The position numbers and the translations under genes are program-made. From contig CP136069.1 of assembly GCA_032622095.1 (NCBI GenBank), positions 106,482,278-106,546,277 of the forward strand: a DNA stretch of 64,000 bases, written 5' to 3'. Shown piece by piece: positions 39,556-56,340 of the stretch; position 1 is the first letter of the stretch; each line of letters opens with the position of its first letter. The notes under the pieces are model-generated. The model had not been told where the DNA came from. It did not search any database and saw only the letters and a program-made list of their open reading frames with translations. This stretch comes from Siphonodentalium dalli (taxonomy: Eukaryota; Mollusca; Scaphopoda; Gadilida; Siphonodentaliidae).

Positions 39556-41000
39556 TAGGTATCCCAACCACACATATATATAGGTATCCCCACCAAATAC
39601 ATATAGGTATCCCCGCCACATACATATAGGTATCCCCACCACACACACATATATAGGTCTCCCCACCACAAGCATATATAGGTATCCCCACCACACACAC
39701 ATATATAGGTCTCCCCACCACAAGCATATATAGGTATCCCCGCCACACACATATATAGGTATCCCCGCCATAGACATATATAGGTATCCCCACCACACAC
39801 ATATATAGGTCTCCCCGCCACATACATATATAGGTATCCCCACCACACATCTATAGGTATCCCCACCCCACACATATATTGGTCTCCCCACCACACACAT
39901 ATATAGGTATCCCCGCCACATACATATATAGGTCTCCCGCCACATACATATATAGGTATCCCCACCACACATCTATAGGTATCCCCACCACACACATATA
40001 TTGGTCTCCTCACCACACACATATATAGGTATCCCTGCCACATACATCTATAGGTCTCCCCACCACACACATATATAGGTATCACCACCACACACATATA
40101 TACGTCTCCCCGCCACATACATCTATAGGTCTCGCCACCACATACATATATAGGTATCACCACCACCACATACATATATAGGTATCCCCACCACATACAT
40201 ATATAGGTATCCCAACCACATACATCTATAGGTATCCCCACCACATACATATATAGGTATCCCCACCACATACATATATAGGTATCCCCACCACATACAT
40301 ATATAGGTATCCCCACCACATATATCAATTGGTATCACCGCCACATATATTTATAGGTATCCCCACCACATACATCTATAGGTCTCCCGCCACACACATA
40401 TATAGGTATCCCCACGACACACATATATAGGTATCATCACCACACACATATATAGGTATCCCCGCCAAATACATATATAGGTATCACAACCACATATATC
40501 AATTGGTATCAACACCACACACATATATAGGTATCCTCACCACATACATATATAGGTATCCCCACCACATACATCTATAGGTATCCCCACCACACACATA
40601 TATAGGTATCCCCACCACATACATATATAGGTATCCCCACCACATACATATATAGGTATCCCCACCACATACATATATATGTATCCCCACCACACACATA
40701 TATAGGTATCCCCACCACATACATCTATAGTTATCCCCACCACACAAATATATAGGTATCCCCACCACATACATATATAGGTATCCCCACCACACACATA
40801 TATAGGTATCCCCACCACATACATATATAGGTATCCCCACCACACACATATATAGGTATCCCCACCACACACATCTATATGTAACCCCACCACACACATC
40901 TATAGGTATTCCCACCACATGAATATGTAGGTATCCCCACCATATACATATATAGGTATCCCCACCACACACATATATAGGTATCCCCACCACATACATA
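37600..41000. repeat. 2,072-bp HOR step at the end of copy B
   Basis: The unusual CAATTGGTATCA unit at 38254 recurs at 40326, and 38465-38827 matches 40537-40899 at the same 2,072-bp shift. A further CAATTGG unit at 40500 lacks the full context. A local 52-bp duplication of the CAAGCATATATAGG unit (39669 and 39721) lies between. Limits are approximate because all units resemble each other. Confidence 0.75.
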
Positions 41001-41049
41001 TAAAGGTCTACCCGCCACATACATCCATAGGTCTCCCCACCACATACAT

Positions 41050-41960
41050 ATATAGGTATCCCCACCACATACATATATAGGTATCCCTACCACACACATA
41101 TATATGTATCCCCGCCACACACATATATAGGTATCCCCACCACATACATCTATAGGTATCCCCACCACATACATATATAGGTATCCTCACCACACACATA
41201 TATAGGTATCTCCACCACATACATATATAGGTATCCCCACCACATACATATATAGGTATCCCCACAACATAAATATATAGGTATCCCCAATACACACATC
41301 TATAGGTATCCCCACCACACACATCTATAGGTATCCCCACCACTTACATATATAGGTATCCCCACCACACACATTTATAGGTATCCCGGCCACATACATA
41401 TATAGGTATCACCACCACACACATATATAGGTCTCCCGGCCACATACATATATAGGTATCACCACCACATACATATATAGGTATCCCAGCCACACACATA
41501 TATAGGTATCCACGCCACATACATATATAGGTATCCCCACCACACACATCTATAAGTATCCCCACCACATACATATATAGGTATCCCTACCACACACATA
41601 TATATGTATCCCCGCCACACACATATATAGGTATCCCCACCACATACATCTATAGGTATCCCCACCACATACATATATAGGTATCCTCACCACACACATA
41701 TATAGGTATCTCCACCACATACATATATAGGTATCCCCACCACATACATATATAGGTATCCCCACCACATAAATATATAGGTATCCCCAATACACACATC
41801 TATAGGTATCCCCACCACACACATCTATAGGTATCCCCACCACTTACATATATAGGTATCCCCACCACACACATTTATAGGTATCCCGGCCACATACATA
41901 TATAGGTATCACCACCACACACATATATAGGTCTCCCGGCCACATACATATATAGGTATC
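41050..41960. repeat. 500-bp tandem duplication (20 units)
   Basis: 41050-41549 is repeated from 41550 at a shift of exactly 500 bp: GTATCCCTACC at 41081 recurs at 41581. The match ends near 41462/41961. Shared rare features are the TATATGTATCC unit, the CAATACACACATC unit and two GTATCCCGGCC units. The length is an exact multiple of the 25-bp unit. Confidence 0.88.
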
Positions 41961-44900
41961 CCCACCACACACATCTATATGTATCCCCACCACACACATA
42001 TATATGTATCCCCACCACACACATATATAGGTATCCCCACCATACACATCTATAGGTATCCCCACCAAATACATATATAGGTATCCCAACCACACACATA
42101 TATAGGTATCCCCACCACATACATATATAGGTATCACCACCACCACACACATATAGGTATCCACCACATACATATATAGGTATCCCCACCACACACATCT
42201 ATAGGTATCCCTACCACACGCAACTATAGGTATCCCCACCACACACATCTATAGGTATCCCCACCACATAAATATGTAGGTATCCCCACCATATACATTT
42301 ATAGGAATCCCCACCACACACATATATAGGTATCCCCGCCACATACATATATAGGTCTCGACGCCACATACATCCATAGGTCTCCCCACCACATACATAT
42401 ATAGGTATCACCACCACATACATATATAGGTATCCCCACCACATACATATATAGGTATACCTACCACACACATATATAGGTATCCCCGCCACATACATCT
42501 ATAGGTATCCCCACCACATACATATATAGGTATCCTCACCACATACATCTATAGGTATCCCCACCACATACATATATAGGTATCCTCACCATATACATAT
42601 ATAGGTATCCCCACCACATACATATATAGGTATCCCCACCACACACATATATAGGTATCACCACCACATTCATCTATAGGTATCCGCACCACACACATAT
42701 ATAGGTATCCCCACCACATACATATATAGGTATCACCACCACATACATATATAGGTATCCCAGCGACACACATATATAGGTATCCACGCCACATACATAT
42801 ATAGGTATACCCACCACACACATCTATAAGTATCCCCACCACATACATATATAGGTATCACCACCACATACATATATAGGTATCCCCACCACACACATAT
42901 AGAGGTATCCCCACAACGCACATATATTTAGGTATCCTCGCCACACACATATATAGGTATCCCCACCACATACATATATAGGTCTCCCCACCACATACAT
43001 CTATAGGTATCCCCACCACACACATCTATAGGTATCCCCGCCACACACATATATAGGTATCACCACCACACACATCTATAGGTGTCCCCACCAAATACAT
43101 ATATAGGTATCCCCACCACACACATCTATAGGTATCCCAATACATACATATATAGGTATCCCCACCACATACATATATAGGTATCCCCAATACATACATA
43201 TATAGGTATCCCCACCACACACATCTATAGGTATCCCCACCACATACATATATAGGTATCCCCACCACATACATATATAGGTATCCCCACCACATACATA
43301 TATAGGTATCCCCACCACATACATATATAGGTATCCCCACCACATACATATATAGGTATCCCCACCACATACATCTATAGGTCTTCCGCCACACACATAT
43401 ATAGGTATCCCCACGACACACATATATAGGTATCACCACCACACACATATATAGGTATCCCCGCCAAATACATATATAGGTATCCCCACCACATACATAT
43501 ATAGGTATCACCACCACACACATATATAGGTATCCTCACCACATACATATATAGGTATCCCCACCACATACATCTATAGGTATCCCCACCACACACATAT
43601 ATAGGTATCCCCACCACATACATATATAGGTATTCCCACCACACACATATATAGGTATCCCCACCACATACATATATAGGTATCCCCACCACACACATAT
43701 ATAGGTATCCCCACCACACACATCTATATGTAACCCCACCACACACATTTATAGGTATTCCCACCACATGAATATGTAGGTATCCCCACCATATACATAT
43801 ATAGGTATCCCCACCACACACATATATAGGTATCCCCACCACATACATATAAAGGTCTACCCGCCACATACATCCATAGGTCTCCCCACCACATACATAT
43901 ATAGGTATCACCACCACATACATATATAGGTATCCCCACCACATACATATATAGGTATCCCTACCACACACATATATATGTATCCCCGCCATACACATAT
44001 ATAGGTATCCCGGCCACATACATATATAGGTATCACCACCACACACATATATAGGTCTCCCGGCCACATACATATATAGGTATCCCCACCACACACATCT
44101 ATATGTATCCCCACCACACACATATATATGTATCCCCACCACACACATATATAGGTATCCCCACCATACACATCTATAGGTATCCCCACCAAATACATAT
44201 ATAGGTATCCCAACCACACACATATATAGGTATCCCCACCACATACATATATAGGTATCACCACCACCACACACATATAGGTATCCACCACATACATATA
44301 TAGGTATCCCCACCACACACATCTATAGGTATCCCTACCACACGCAACTATAGGTATCCCCACCACACACATCTATAGGTATCCCCACCACATAAATATG
44401 TAGGTATCCCCACCATATACATTTATAGGAATCCCCACCACACACATATATAGGTATCCCCGCCACATACATATATAGGTCTCGACGCCACATACATCCA
44501 TAGGTCTCCCCACCACATACATATATAGGTATCACCACCACATACATATATAGGTATCCCCACCACATACATATATAGGTATACCTACCACACACATATA
44601 TAGGTATCCCCGCCACATACATCTATAGGTATCCCCACCACATACATATATAGGTATCCTCACCACATACATCTATAGGTATCCCCACCACATACATATA
44701 TAGGTATCCTCACCATATACATATATAGGTATCCCCACCACATACATATATAGGTATCCCCACCACACACATATATAGGTATCACCACCACATTCATCTA
44801 TAGGTATCCGCACCACACACATATATAGGTATCCCCACCACATACATATATAGGTATCACCACCACATACATATATAGGTATCCCAGCGACACACATATA

Positions 44901-46128
44901 TAGGTATCCACGCCACATACATATATAGGTATACCCACCACACACATCTATAAGTATCCCCACCACATACATATATAGGTATCACCACCACATACATATA
45001 TAGGTATCCCCACCACACACATATAGAGGTATCCCCACAACGCACATATATTTAGGTATCCTCGCCACACACATATATAGGTATCCCCACCACATACATA
45101 TATAGGTCTCCCCACCACATACATCTATAGGTATCCCCACCACACACATCTATAGGTATCCCCGCCACACACATATATAGGTATCACCACCACACACATC
45201 TATAGGTGTCCCCACCAAATACATATATAGGTATCCCCACCACACACATCTATAGGTATCCCAATACATACATATATAGGTATCCCCACCACATACATAT
45301 ATAGGTATCCCCAATACATACATATATAGGTATCCCCACCACACACATCTATAGGTATCCCCACCACATACATATATAGGTATCCCCACCACATACATAT
45401 ATAGGTATCCCCACCACATACATATATAGGTATCCCCACCACATACATATATAGGTATCCCCACCACATACATATATAGGTATCCCCACCACATACATCT
45501 ATAGGTCTTCCGCCACACACATATATAGGTATCCCCACGACACACATATATAGGTATCACCACCACACACATATATAGGTATCCCCGCCAAATACATATA
45601 TAGGTATCCCCACCACATACATATATAGGTATCACCACCACACACATATATAGGTATCCTCACCACATACATATATAGGTATCCCCACCACATACATCTA
45701 TAGGTATCCCCACCACACACATATATAGGTATCCCCACCACATACATATATAGGTATTCCCACCACACACATATATAGGTATCCCCACCACATACATATA
45801 TAGGTATCCCCACCACACACATATATAGGTATCCCCACCACACACATCTATATGTAACCCCACCACACACATTTATAGGTATTCCCACCACATGAATATG
45901 TAGGTATCCCCACCATATACATATATAGGTATCCCCACCACACACATATATAGGTATCCCCACCACATACATATAAAGGTCTACCCGCCACATACATCCA
46001 TAGGTCTCCCCACCACATACATATATAGGTATCACCACCACATACATATATAGGTATCCCCACCACATACATATATAGGTATCCCTACCACACACATATA
46101 TATGTATCCCCGCCACACACATATATAG
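41881..46128. repeat. 2,124-bp tandem duplication, apparently identical copies
   Basis: 41881-44004 is repeated at 44005-46128. Five long stretches I compared through their minus-strand translations (42211-42498, 42549-42848, 43026-43523, 43536-43748 and 43724-43948, each against +2,124) are identical, including rare indels such as CACATATATTTAGG and the AACGCAC unit. Divergence begins just past the end (CCATACACAT near 43990 against CCACACACAT near 46114). It is the youngest duplication in the window, or an assembly error. Confidence 0.9.
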
Positions 46129-49100
46129 GTATCCCCACCACATACATCTATAGGTATCCCCACCACATACATATATAGGTATCCTCACCACACACATATA
46201 TAGGTATCTCCACCACATACATATATAGGTATCCCCACCACATACATATATAGGTATCCCCACCACATAAATATATCGGTATCCCCAATACACACATCTA
46301 TAGGTATCCCCACCACACACATCTATAGGTATCCCCACCACTTACATATATAGGTATCCCCACCACACACATTTATAGGTATCCCGGCCACATACATATA
46401 TAGGTATCACCACCACACACATATATAGGTCTCCCCACCACATACATCTATAGGTATCCCCACCACACACATCTATATGTATCCCCACCACACACATATA
46501 TGTATCCCCACCACACACATATATAGGTATCCCCACCATACTCATCTATAGGTATCCCCACCAAATACATATATAGGTATCCCAACCACACACATATATA
46601 GGTATCCCCACCACATACATATATAGGTATCACCACCACACACATATAGGTATCCCCACCACATACATATATAGGTATCCCCAACACACACATCTATAGG
46701 TATCCCTACCACACGCATCTATAGGTATCCCCACCACACACATCTATAGGTATCCCCACCACATAAATATGTAGGTATCCCCACCATATACATATATAGG
46801 AATCCCCACCACACACATATATAGGTATCCCCGCCACATACATATATAGGTCTCGACGCCACATACATCCATAGGTCTCCCCACCACATACATATATAGG
46901 TATCACCACCACATACATATATAGGTATCCCCATCACATACATATATAGGTATCCCTACCACACACATATATATGTATCCCCGCCACATACATCTATTGG
47001 TATCCCCACCACATACATATATAGGTATCCTCACCACACACATATATGTATCACCACCACATACATATATAGGTATCCCCACCACATACATATATAGGTA
47101 TCCCCACCACATACATCTATATGTATCCCCACCACACACATATATAGGTATCACCACCACATACATCTATAGGTATCCGCACCACACACATATATAGGTA
47201 TCCCCACCACATACATATATAGGTATCACCACCACATACATATATAGGTATCCCAGCCACACACATATATAGGTATCCCCGCCACATACATATATAGGTA
47301 TCCCCACCACACACATCTATAGGTATCCCCACCACATACATATATAGGTATCCACACCACACACATATATAGGTATCCCCGCCACATACATCTATAGGTA
47401 TCCCCACCACATACACATATAGGTATCCTCACCACACACATATATGTATCACCACCACATACATATATAGGTATCCCCACCACATACATATATAGGTATC
47501 ACCACCAAATACATATATAGGTATCCCAGCCACACACATATATAGGTATCACCACCACATACATATATAGGTATCCCCACCACACACATCTATAGGTATC
47601 CCCACCACATAAATATGTAGGTATCCCCACCATATACATATATAGGAATCCCCACCACACACATATATAGGTATCCCCGCCACATACATATATAGGTCTC
47701 GACGCCACATACATCCATAGGTCTCCCCACCACATACATATATAGGTATCACCACCACATACATATATAGGTATCCCCACCACATACATATATAGGTATC
47801 CCTACCACACACATATATAGGTATCCCCGCCACATACATCTATAGGTATCCCCACCACATACATATATAGGTATCCTCACCACACACATATATATATCAC
47901 CACCACATACATATATAGGTATCCCCACCACATACATATATAGGTCTCCCCACCACATACATCTATAGGTATCCCCACCACACACATCTATAGATATCCC
48001 CAACACACACATATATAGGTATCCCCACCACACACATATATAGGTATCCCCACCATACACATCTATAAGTATCCCCACCACATCCATATATAGGTATCCC
48101 AACCACACACATATATAGGTATCCCCACCACATACATATATAGGTATCACCACCACACACATATAGGAATCCCCACCACACACACATATATAGGTCTCTC
48201 CACCACAAGCATATATAGGTATCCCCGCCACACACATATATAGGTATCCCCGCCACACACATATATAGGTATCCCCACCACACACATATATAGGTATCCC
48301 CGCCACATACATATATAGGTCTCCCCGCCACATACATATATTGGTATCCCCACCACACATCTATAGGTATCCCCACCACACACATATATTGGTCTCCCCA
48401 CCACACACATATATAGGTATCCCCGCAACATACATATATAGGTCTCCCGCCACATACATATATAGGTATCCCCACCACACATCTATATGTATCCCCACCA
48501 CACACATATATTGGTCTCCTCACCACACACATATATAGGTATCCCTGCCACATACATCTATAGGTCTCCCCACCACACACATATATAGGTCTCCCCGCGA
48601 CATACATCTATAGGTCTCCCCGCCACATACATCTATAGGTCTCCCCACCACATACATATATAGGTATCCCCACCACATACATATATAGGTATCCCCACCA
48701 CATACATCTATAGGTATCCCCACCACATACATATATAGGTATCCCCACCACATACATATATAGGTATCCCCACCACATACATATATAGGTATCCCCACCA
48801 CATATATATATAGGTATCCCCACCACATACATCTATAGGTCTCCCGCCACACACATATATAGGTATCCCCACGACACACATATATAGGTATCACCACCAC
48901 ACACATATATAGGTATCCCCACCACACACATATATAGGTATCCCCGCCAAATACATATATAGGTATCCCCACCACATACATATATAGGTATCACCACCAC
49001 ACACATATATAGGTATCCCCACCACATACATATATAGGTATCCCCACCACATACATCTATAGGTATCCCCACCACACACATATATAGGTATCCCTACCAC

Positions 49101-52100
49101 ATACATATATAGGTATCCCCACCACATACATATATATGTATCCCCACCACACACATATATAGGTATCCCCACCACATACATCTAGTGGTATCCCCACCAC
49201 ACACATATATAGGTATCCACACCACATACATATATAGGTATCCCCACCACACACATATATAGGTATCCCCACCACACACATCTATATGTAACCCCACCAC
49301 ACACATCTATAGGTATTCCCACCACATGATTATGTAGGTATCCCCACCATATACAATTTATAGGTATCCCCACCACACACATATATAGGTATCCCCACCA
49401 CATACATATAAAGGTCTACCCGCCACATACATCCATAGGTCTCCCCACCACATACATATATAGGTATCCCCACCACATACGTATATAGGTATCCCCACCA
49501 CATACATATATAGGTATCCCTACCACACACATATATATGTATTCCCGCCACACACATATATAGGTATCCCCACCACATACATCTATAGGTATCCCCACCA
49601 CATACATATATAGGTATCCTCACCACACACATATATAGGTATCTCCACCACATACATATATAGGTATCCCCACCACATACATATAGAGGTATCCCCACCA
49701 CATAAATATATAGATATCCCCAATACACACATCTATAGGTATCCCCACCACACACATCTATAGGTATCCCCACCACTTACATATATAGGTATCCCCACCA
49801 CACACATTTATAGGTATCCCGGCCACATACATATATAGGTATCACCACCACACACATATATAGGTCTCCCCACCACATACATATATAGGTATCCCCACCA
49901 CACACATCTATATGTATCCCCACCACACACATATATATGTATCCCCACCACACACATATATAGCTATCCCCACCATACACATCTATAGGTATCCCCACCA
50001 AATACATATATAGGTATCCCAACCACACACATATATAGGTATCCCCACCACATACATATATAGGTATCACCACCACACACATATAGGTATCCCCACCACA
50101 TACATATAGGTATCCCCGCCACATACATATAGGTATCCCCACCACACACACATATATAAGTCTCCCCACCACAAGCATATATAGGTATCCCCGCCACACA
50201 CATATATAGGTATCCCCGCCACACACATATATAGGTATCCCCACCACACACATATATAGGTATCCCCGCCACATACATATATAGGTCTCCCCGCCACGTA
50301 CATATATAGGTATCCCCACCACACATCTATAGGTATCCCCACCACACACATATATTGGTCTCCCCACCACACACATATATAGGTATCCCCGCCACATACA
50401 TCTATAGGTCTCCCGCCACATACATATATAGGTATCCCCACCACACATCTATAGGTATCCTCACCACACACATATATTGGTCTCCTCACCACACACATAT
50501 ATAGGTATCCATGCCACATACATCTATAGGTCTCCCCACCACACACATATATAGGTATCATCACCACACACATATATAGATCTCCCCGCCACATACATCT
50601 ATATGTCTCCCCACAACATACATATATAGGTATCACCACCACATACATATATAGGTATCCCCACCACATAAATATATAGGTATCCCCACCACATACATAT
50701 ATAGGTATCCCCACCACACACATATATAGGTATACCCACCACATACATATATAGGTATCCCCACCACACACATCTATAGGTATCCCTACCACACGCATCT
50801 ATAGGTATCCCCACCACACACATCTATAGGTATCCCCACCACATAAATATGTAGGTATCCCCACCATATACATATATAGGAATCCCCACCACATACATAT
50901 ATAGGTCTCGACGCCACATACATCCATAGGTCTCACCACCACATACATATATAGGTATCACCACCACATGCATATATAGGTATCCCCACCACATACATAT
51001 ATAGGTATCCCTACCACACACATATATAGGTATCCCCGCCACATACATCTATAGGTGTCCCCACCACATACATATATAGGTATCCTCACCACACACATAT
51101 ATGTATCACCACCACATACATATATAGGTTTCCCCACCACATACATATATAGGTATCCCCACCACATACATCTATATGTATCCCCACCACACACATATAT
51201 AGGTATCACCACCACATGCATCTATATGTATCCGCACCACACACATATATAGGTATCCCCACCAAATACATACATAGGTATCACCACCACATACATATAT
51301 AGGTATCCCAGCCACACACATATATAGGTATCCCCGCCACATACATATATAGGTATCCCAACCACACACATATATAGGTATCCCCACCACATACATATAT
51401 AGGTATCACCACCACATACATATATAGGTATCCCCACCACACACATATATAGGTATCCCCACCACACACATATATTTAGGTATCCTCGCCACACACATAT
51501 ATAGGTATCCGCACCACATACATATATAGGTCTCCCCACCACATACATCTATAGGTATCCCCACCACACACATCTATAGGTATCCCCACCACACACATAT
51601 ATAGGTATCACCACCACATACATATATAGGTATCCCCACCACATACATATATAGGTATTCCCACCACATACATATATAGGTATCCCCAATACATCCATAT
51701 ATAGGTATCCCCACCACACACATCTATAGGTATCCCCACCACATACATATATAGGTATCCCCACCACACACATTTATAGGTATCCCCGCCACATACATAT
51801 ATAGGTATCACCACCTCACACATATATAGGTCTCACCACCACATACATCTATAGGTATCCCCACCACACACATCTATAGATATCCCCAACACACACATAT
51901 ATAGGTATCCCCACCACACACATATATAGGTATCCCCACCATACACATCTATAAGTATCGCCACCACATACATATATAGGTATCCCAACCACACACATAT
52001 ATATGTATCCCCACCACATACATATATAGGTATCACCACCACACACATATAGGAATCCCCACCACACACACATATATAGGTCTCCCCACCACAAGCATAT

Positions 52101-55100
52101 ATTGGTATCCCCGCCACACACATATATAGGTATCCCCGCCACACAAATATATAGGTATCCCCACCGCACACATATATAGGTATCCGCGCCACATACATAT
52201 ATAGGTCTCCCCGCCACATACATATATTGGTATCCCCACCACACATCTATAGGTATCCCCACCACACACATATATTGGTCTCCCCACCACACACATATAT
52301 AGGTATCCCCGCAACATACATATATAGGTCTCCCGCCACATACATATATAGGTATCCCCACCACACATCTATAGGTATCCCCACCACACACATATATTGG
52401 TCTCCTCAACACACACATATATAGGTATCCCTGCCACATACATCTATAGGTCTCCCCACCACACACATATATAGGTATCATCACCACACACATATATAGG
52501 TCTCCCCGCCACATACATCTATAGGTCTCCCCACCACATACATATATAGGTATCACCACCACATACATATATAGGTATCCCCACCACATACATATATAGG
52601 TATCCCCACCACATACATCTATAGGTATCCCCACCACATACATACATAGGTATCCCCACCACATACATATATAGGTATCCCCACCACATACATCTATAGG
52701 TATCCCCACCACATACATCTATAGGTCTCCTGCCACACACATATATAGGTATCCCCACGACACACATATATAGGTATCACCACCACACACATATATAGGT
52801 ATCCCCGCCAAATACATATATAGGTATCCCCACCACATACATATATAGGTATCACCACCACACACATATATAGGTATCCCCACCACATACATCTATGGTA
52901 TCGCCACCACACACATATATAGGTATCCCTACCACACACATATATAGGTATCCCCACCACATACATATATAGGTATCACCACCACACACATATAGGTATC
53001 CCCACCACATACATATAGGTATCCCCGCCACATACATATAGGTATCCCCACCACACACACATATATAGGTCTCCCCACCACAAGCATATATAGGTATCCC
53101 CGCCACACACATATATAGGTATCACCACCACACACATATATAGGTCTCCCCACCACATACATATATAGGTATCCCCACCACACACATCTATATGTATTCC
53201 CACCACACACATATATATGTATCCCCACCACACACATATATAGGTATCCCCACCATACACATCTATAGGTATCCCCACCAAATACATATATAGGTATCCC
53301 AACCACACACATATATAGGTATCCCCACCACATACATATATAGGTATCACCACCACACACATATAGGTATCCCCACCACATACATATAGGTATCCCCGCC
53401 ACATACATATAGGTATCCCCACCACACACACATATATAGGTCTCCCCACCACAAGCATATATAGGTATCCCCGCCACACACATATATAGGTATCCCCGCC
53501 ACACACATATATAGGTATCCCCACCACACACATATATAGGTATCCCCACCACATACATATATAGGTCTCCCCGCCACATACATATATAGGTATCCCCACC
53601 ACACATCTATAGGTATCCCCGCCACATACATATATTGGTCTCCCCACCACACACATATATAGGTATCCCCGCCACATACATATATAGGTCTCCCGCCACA
53701 TACATATATAGGTATCCCCACCACACATCTATAGGTATCCCCACCACACACATATATTGGTCTCCTCACCACACACATATATAGGTATCCATGCCACATA
53801 CATCTATAGGTCTCCCCACCACACACATATATAGGTATCATCACCACACACATATATAGATCTCCCCGCCACATACATCTATATGTCTCCCCACCACATA
53901 TATATATAGGTATCACCACCACATACATATATAGGTATCCCCACCACATAAATATATAGGTATCCCCACCACATACATCTATAGGTATCCCCACCACACA
54001 CATATATAGGTATCCCCACCACATACATATATAGGTATCCCCACCACACACATCTATAGGTATCCCTACCACACGCATCTATAGGTATCCCCACCACACA
54101 CATCTATAGGTATCCCCACCACATAAATATGTAGGTATCCCCACCATATACATATACATGTATAGGAATCCCCACCACACACATATATAGGTATCCCCGC
54201 CACATACATATATAGGTCTCGACGCCACATACATCCATAGGTCTCCCCACCACATACATATATAGGTATCACCACCACATACATATATATGTATCCCCAC
54301 CACATACATATATAGGTATCCCTACCACACACATATATAGGTATCACCACCACATACATCTATAGGTATCCGCACCACACACATATATAGGTATCCCCAC
54401 CACATACATATATAGGTATCACCACCACATACATATATAGGTATCCCAGCCACACACATATATAGGTATCCCCGCCACATACATATATAGGTATCCCCAC
54501 CACACACATCTATAGGTATCCCCACCACATACATATATAGGTATCACCACCACATACATATATAGGTATCCCCACCACACACATATATAGGTATCCCCAC
54601 CACATACATCTATAGGTATCCCATCCACATACATATATAGGTATCCTCACCACACACATATATGTATCAGCACCACATACATATATAGGTATCCCCACCA
54701 CATACATATATAGGTATCCCCACCACATACATATATATGTATCCCAACCACACACATATATAGGTATCACCACCACATACATCTATAGGTATCCGCACCA
54801 CACACATATATAGGTATCCCCACCACATACATATATAGGTATCACCACCACATACATATATAGGTATCCCAGCCACACACATATATAGGTATCCCCGCCA
54901 CATACATATATAGGTATCCCCACCACACACATCTATAGGTATCCCCACCACATACATATATAGGTATCACCACCACATACATATATAGGTATCCCCACCA
55001 CACACATATATAGGTATCCCCACCACGCACATATATTTAGGTATCCTCGCCACACACATATATAGGTATCCCCACCACATACATATATAGGTCTCCCCAC

Positions 55101-56340
55101 CACATACATCTATAGGTATCCCCACCACACACATCTATATGTATCCCCACCACACACATATATAGGTATCACCACCACATACATATATAGGTATCCCCAC
55201 CACATACATATATAGGTATCCCCACCACATACATATATAGGTATCCCCAATACATACATATATAGGTATCCCCACCACACACATCTATAGGTATCCCCAC
55301 CACATACATATATAGGTATCCCCACCACACACATTTATAGGTATCCCCGCCACATACATATATAGGTATCACCACCACACACATATATAGGTCTCCCCAC
55401 CACATACATCTATAGGTATCCCCACCACACACATCTATAGATATCCCCAACACACACATATATAGGTATCCCCACCACACACATATATAGGTATCCCCAC
55501 CATACACATCTATAAGTATCCCCACCACATACATATATAGGTATCCCAACCACACACATATATAGGTATCCCCACCACATACATATATAGGTATCACCAC
55601 CACACACATATAGGAATCCCCACCACACACACATATATTGGTCTCCCCACCACAAGCATATATAGGTATCCCCGCCACACACATATATAGGTATCCCCGC
55701 CACACACATATATAGGTATCCCCACCATACACATATATAGGTATCCGCGCCACATACATATATAGGTCTCCCCGCCACATACATATATTGGTATCCCCAC
55801 CACACATCTATAGGTATCCCCACCACACACATATATTGGTCTCCACACCACACACATATATAGGTATCCCCGCAACATACATATATAGGTCTCCCGCCAC
55901 ATACATATATAGGTATTCCCACCACACATCTATAGGTATCCCCACCACACACATATATTGGTCTCCTCACCACACACATATATAGGTATCCCTGCCACAT
56001 ACATCTATAGGTCTCCCCACCACACACATATATAGGTATCATCACCACACACATATATAGGTCTCCCCGCCACATACATCTATAGGTCTCCCCACCACAT
56101 ACATATATAGGTATCACCACCACATACATATATAGGTATCCCCACCACATACATATATAGGTATCCCCACCACATACATCTATAGGTATCCCCACCACAT
56201 ACATATATAGGTATCCCCACCACATACATATATAGGTATCCCCACCACATACATATATAGGTATCCCCACCACATATATCTATTGGTATCACCGCCACAT
56301 ACATCTATAGGTATCCCCACCACATACATCTATAGGTCTC
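46129..56340. repeat. Satellite domain with 3.6-3.9-kb HOR
   Basis: The unit AGATATCCCCAAC occurs at 47992, 51878 and 55439, spaced 3,886 and 3,561 bp. The following 600-900 bp keep the same variant order each time. Another shift of 3,280 bp links 50067-50798 to 53347-54078. Smaller steps are visible: the GGTCTCGACGCC marker at 46849 and 47695 (846 bp) and a GGTATCCGCACC unit at 54365 and 54788 (423 bp, half of 846). Rung lengths are less regular than in the 1.59-kb ladder. Confidence 0.85.

Larger units (their letters stand above)
2689..54226 (+). repeat. GGTCTCGACGCC marker units scattered through the array
   Basis: A unit carrying GGTCTCGACGCC, usually followed by CACATACATCCATAGG, is a recognisable landmark. 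It lies at 2689, 4556, 10283 (degenerate, TCAACGCC), 21819, 24514, 33057, 34999, 39158 (GTGTCGACGCC, which makes a GTCGAC site), 42354, 44478, 46849, 47695, 50904 and 54215. It is absent from the 56.4-64 kb subfamily. It is useful as a phase mark for HOR alignment; no function is implied. Confidence 0.9.

Noticed and set aside
46973-47197. Plus-strand frames of 65-74 codons in the satellite
   Set aside because: They exist only where consecutive TAG triplets of the unit are mutated; same artefact as on the other strand.
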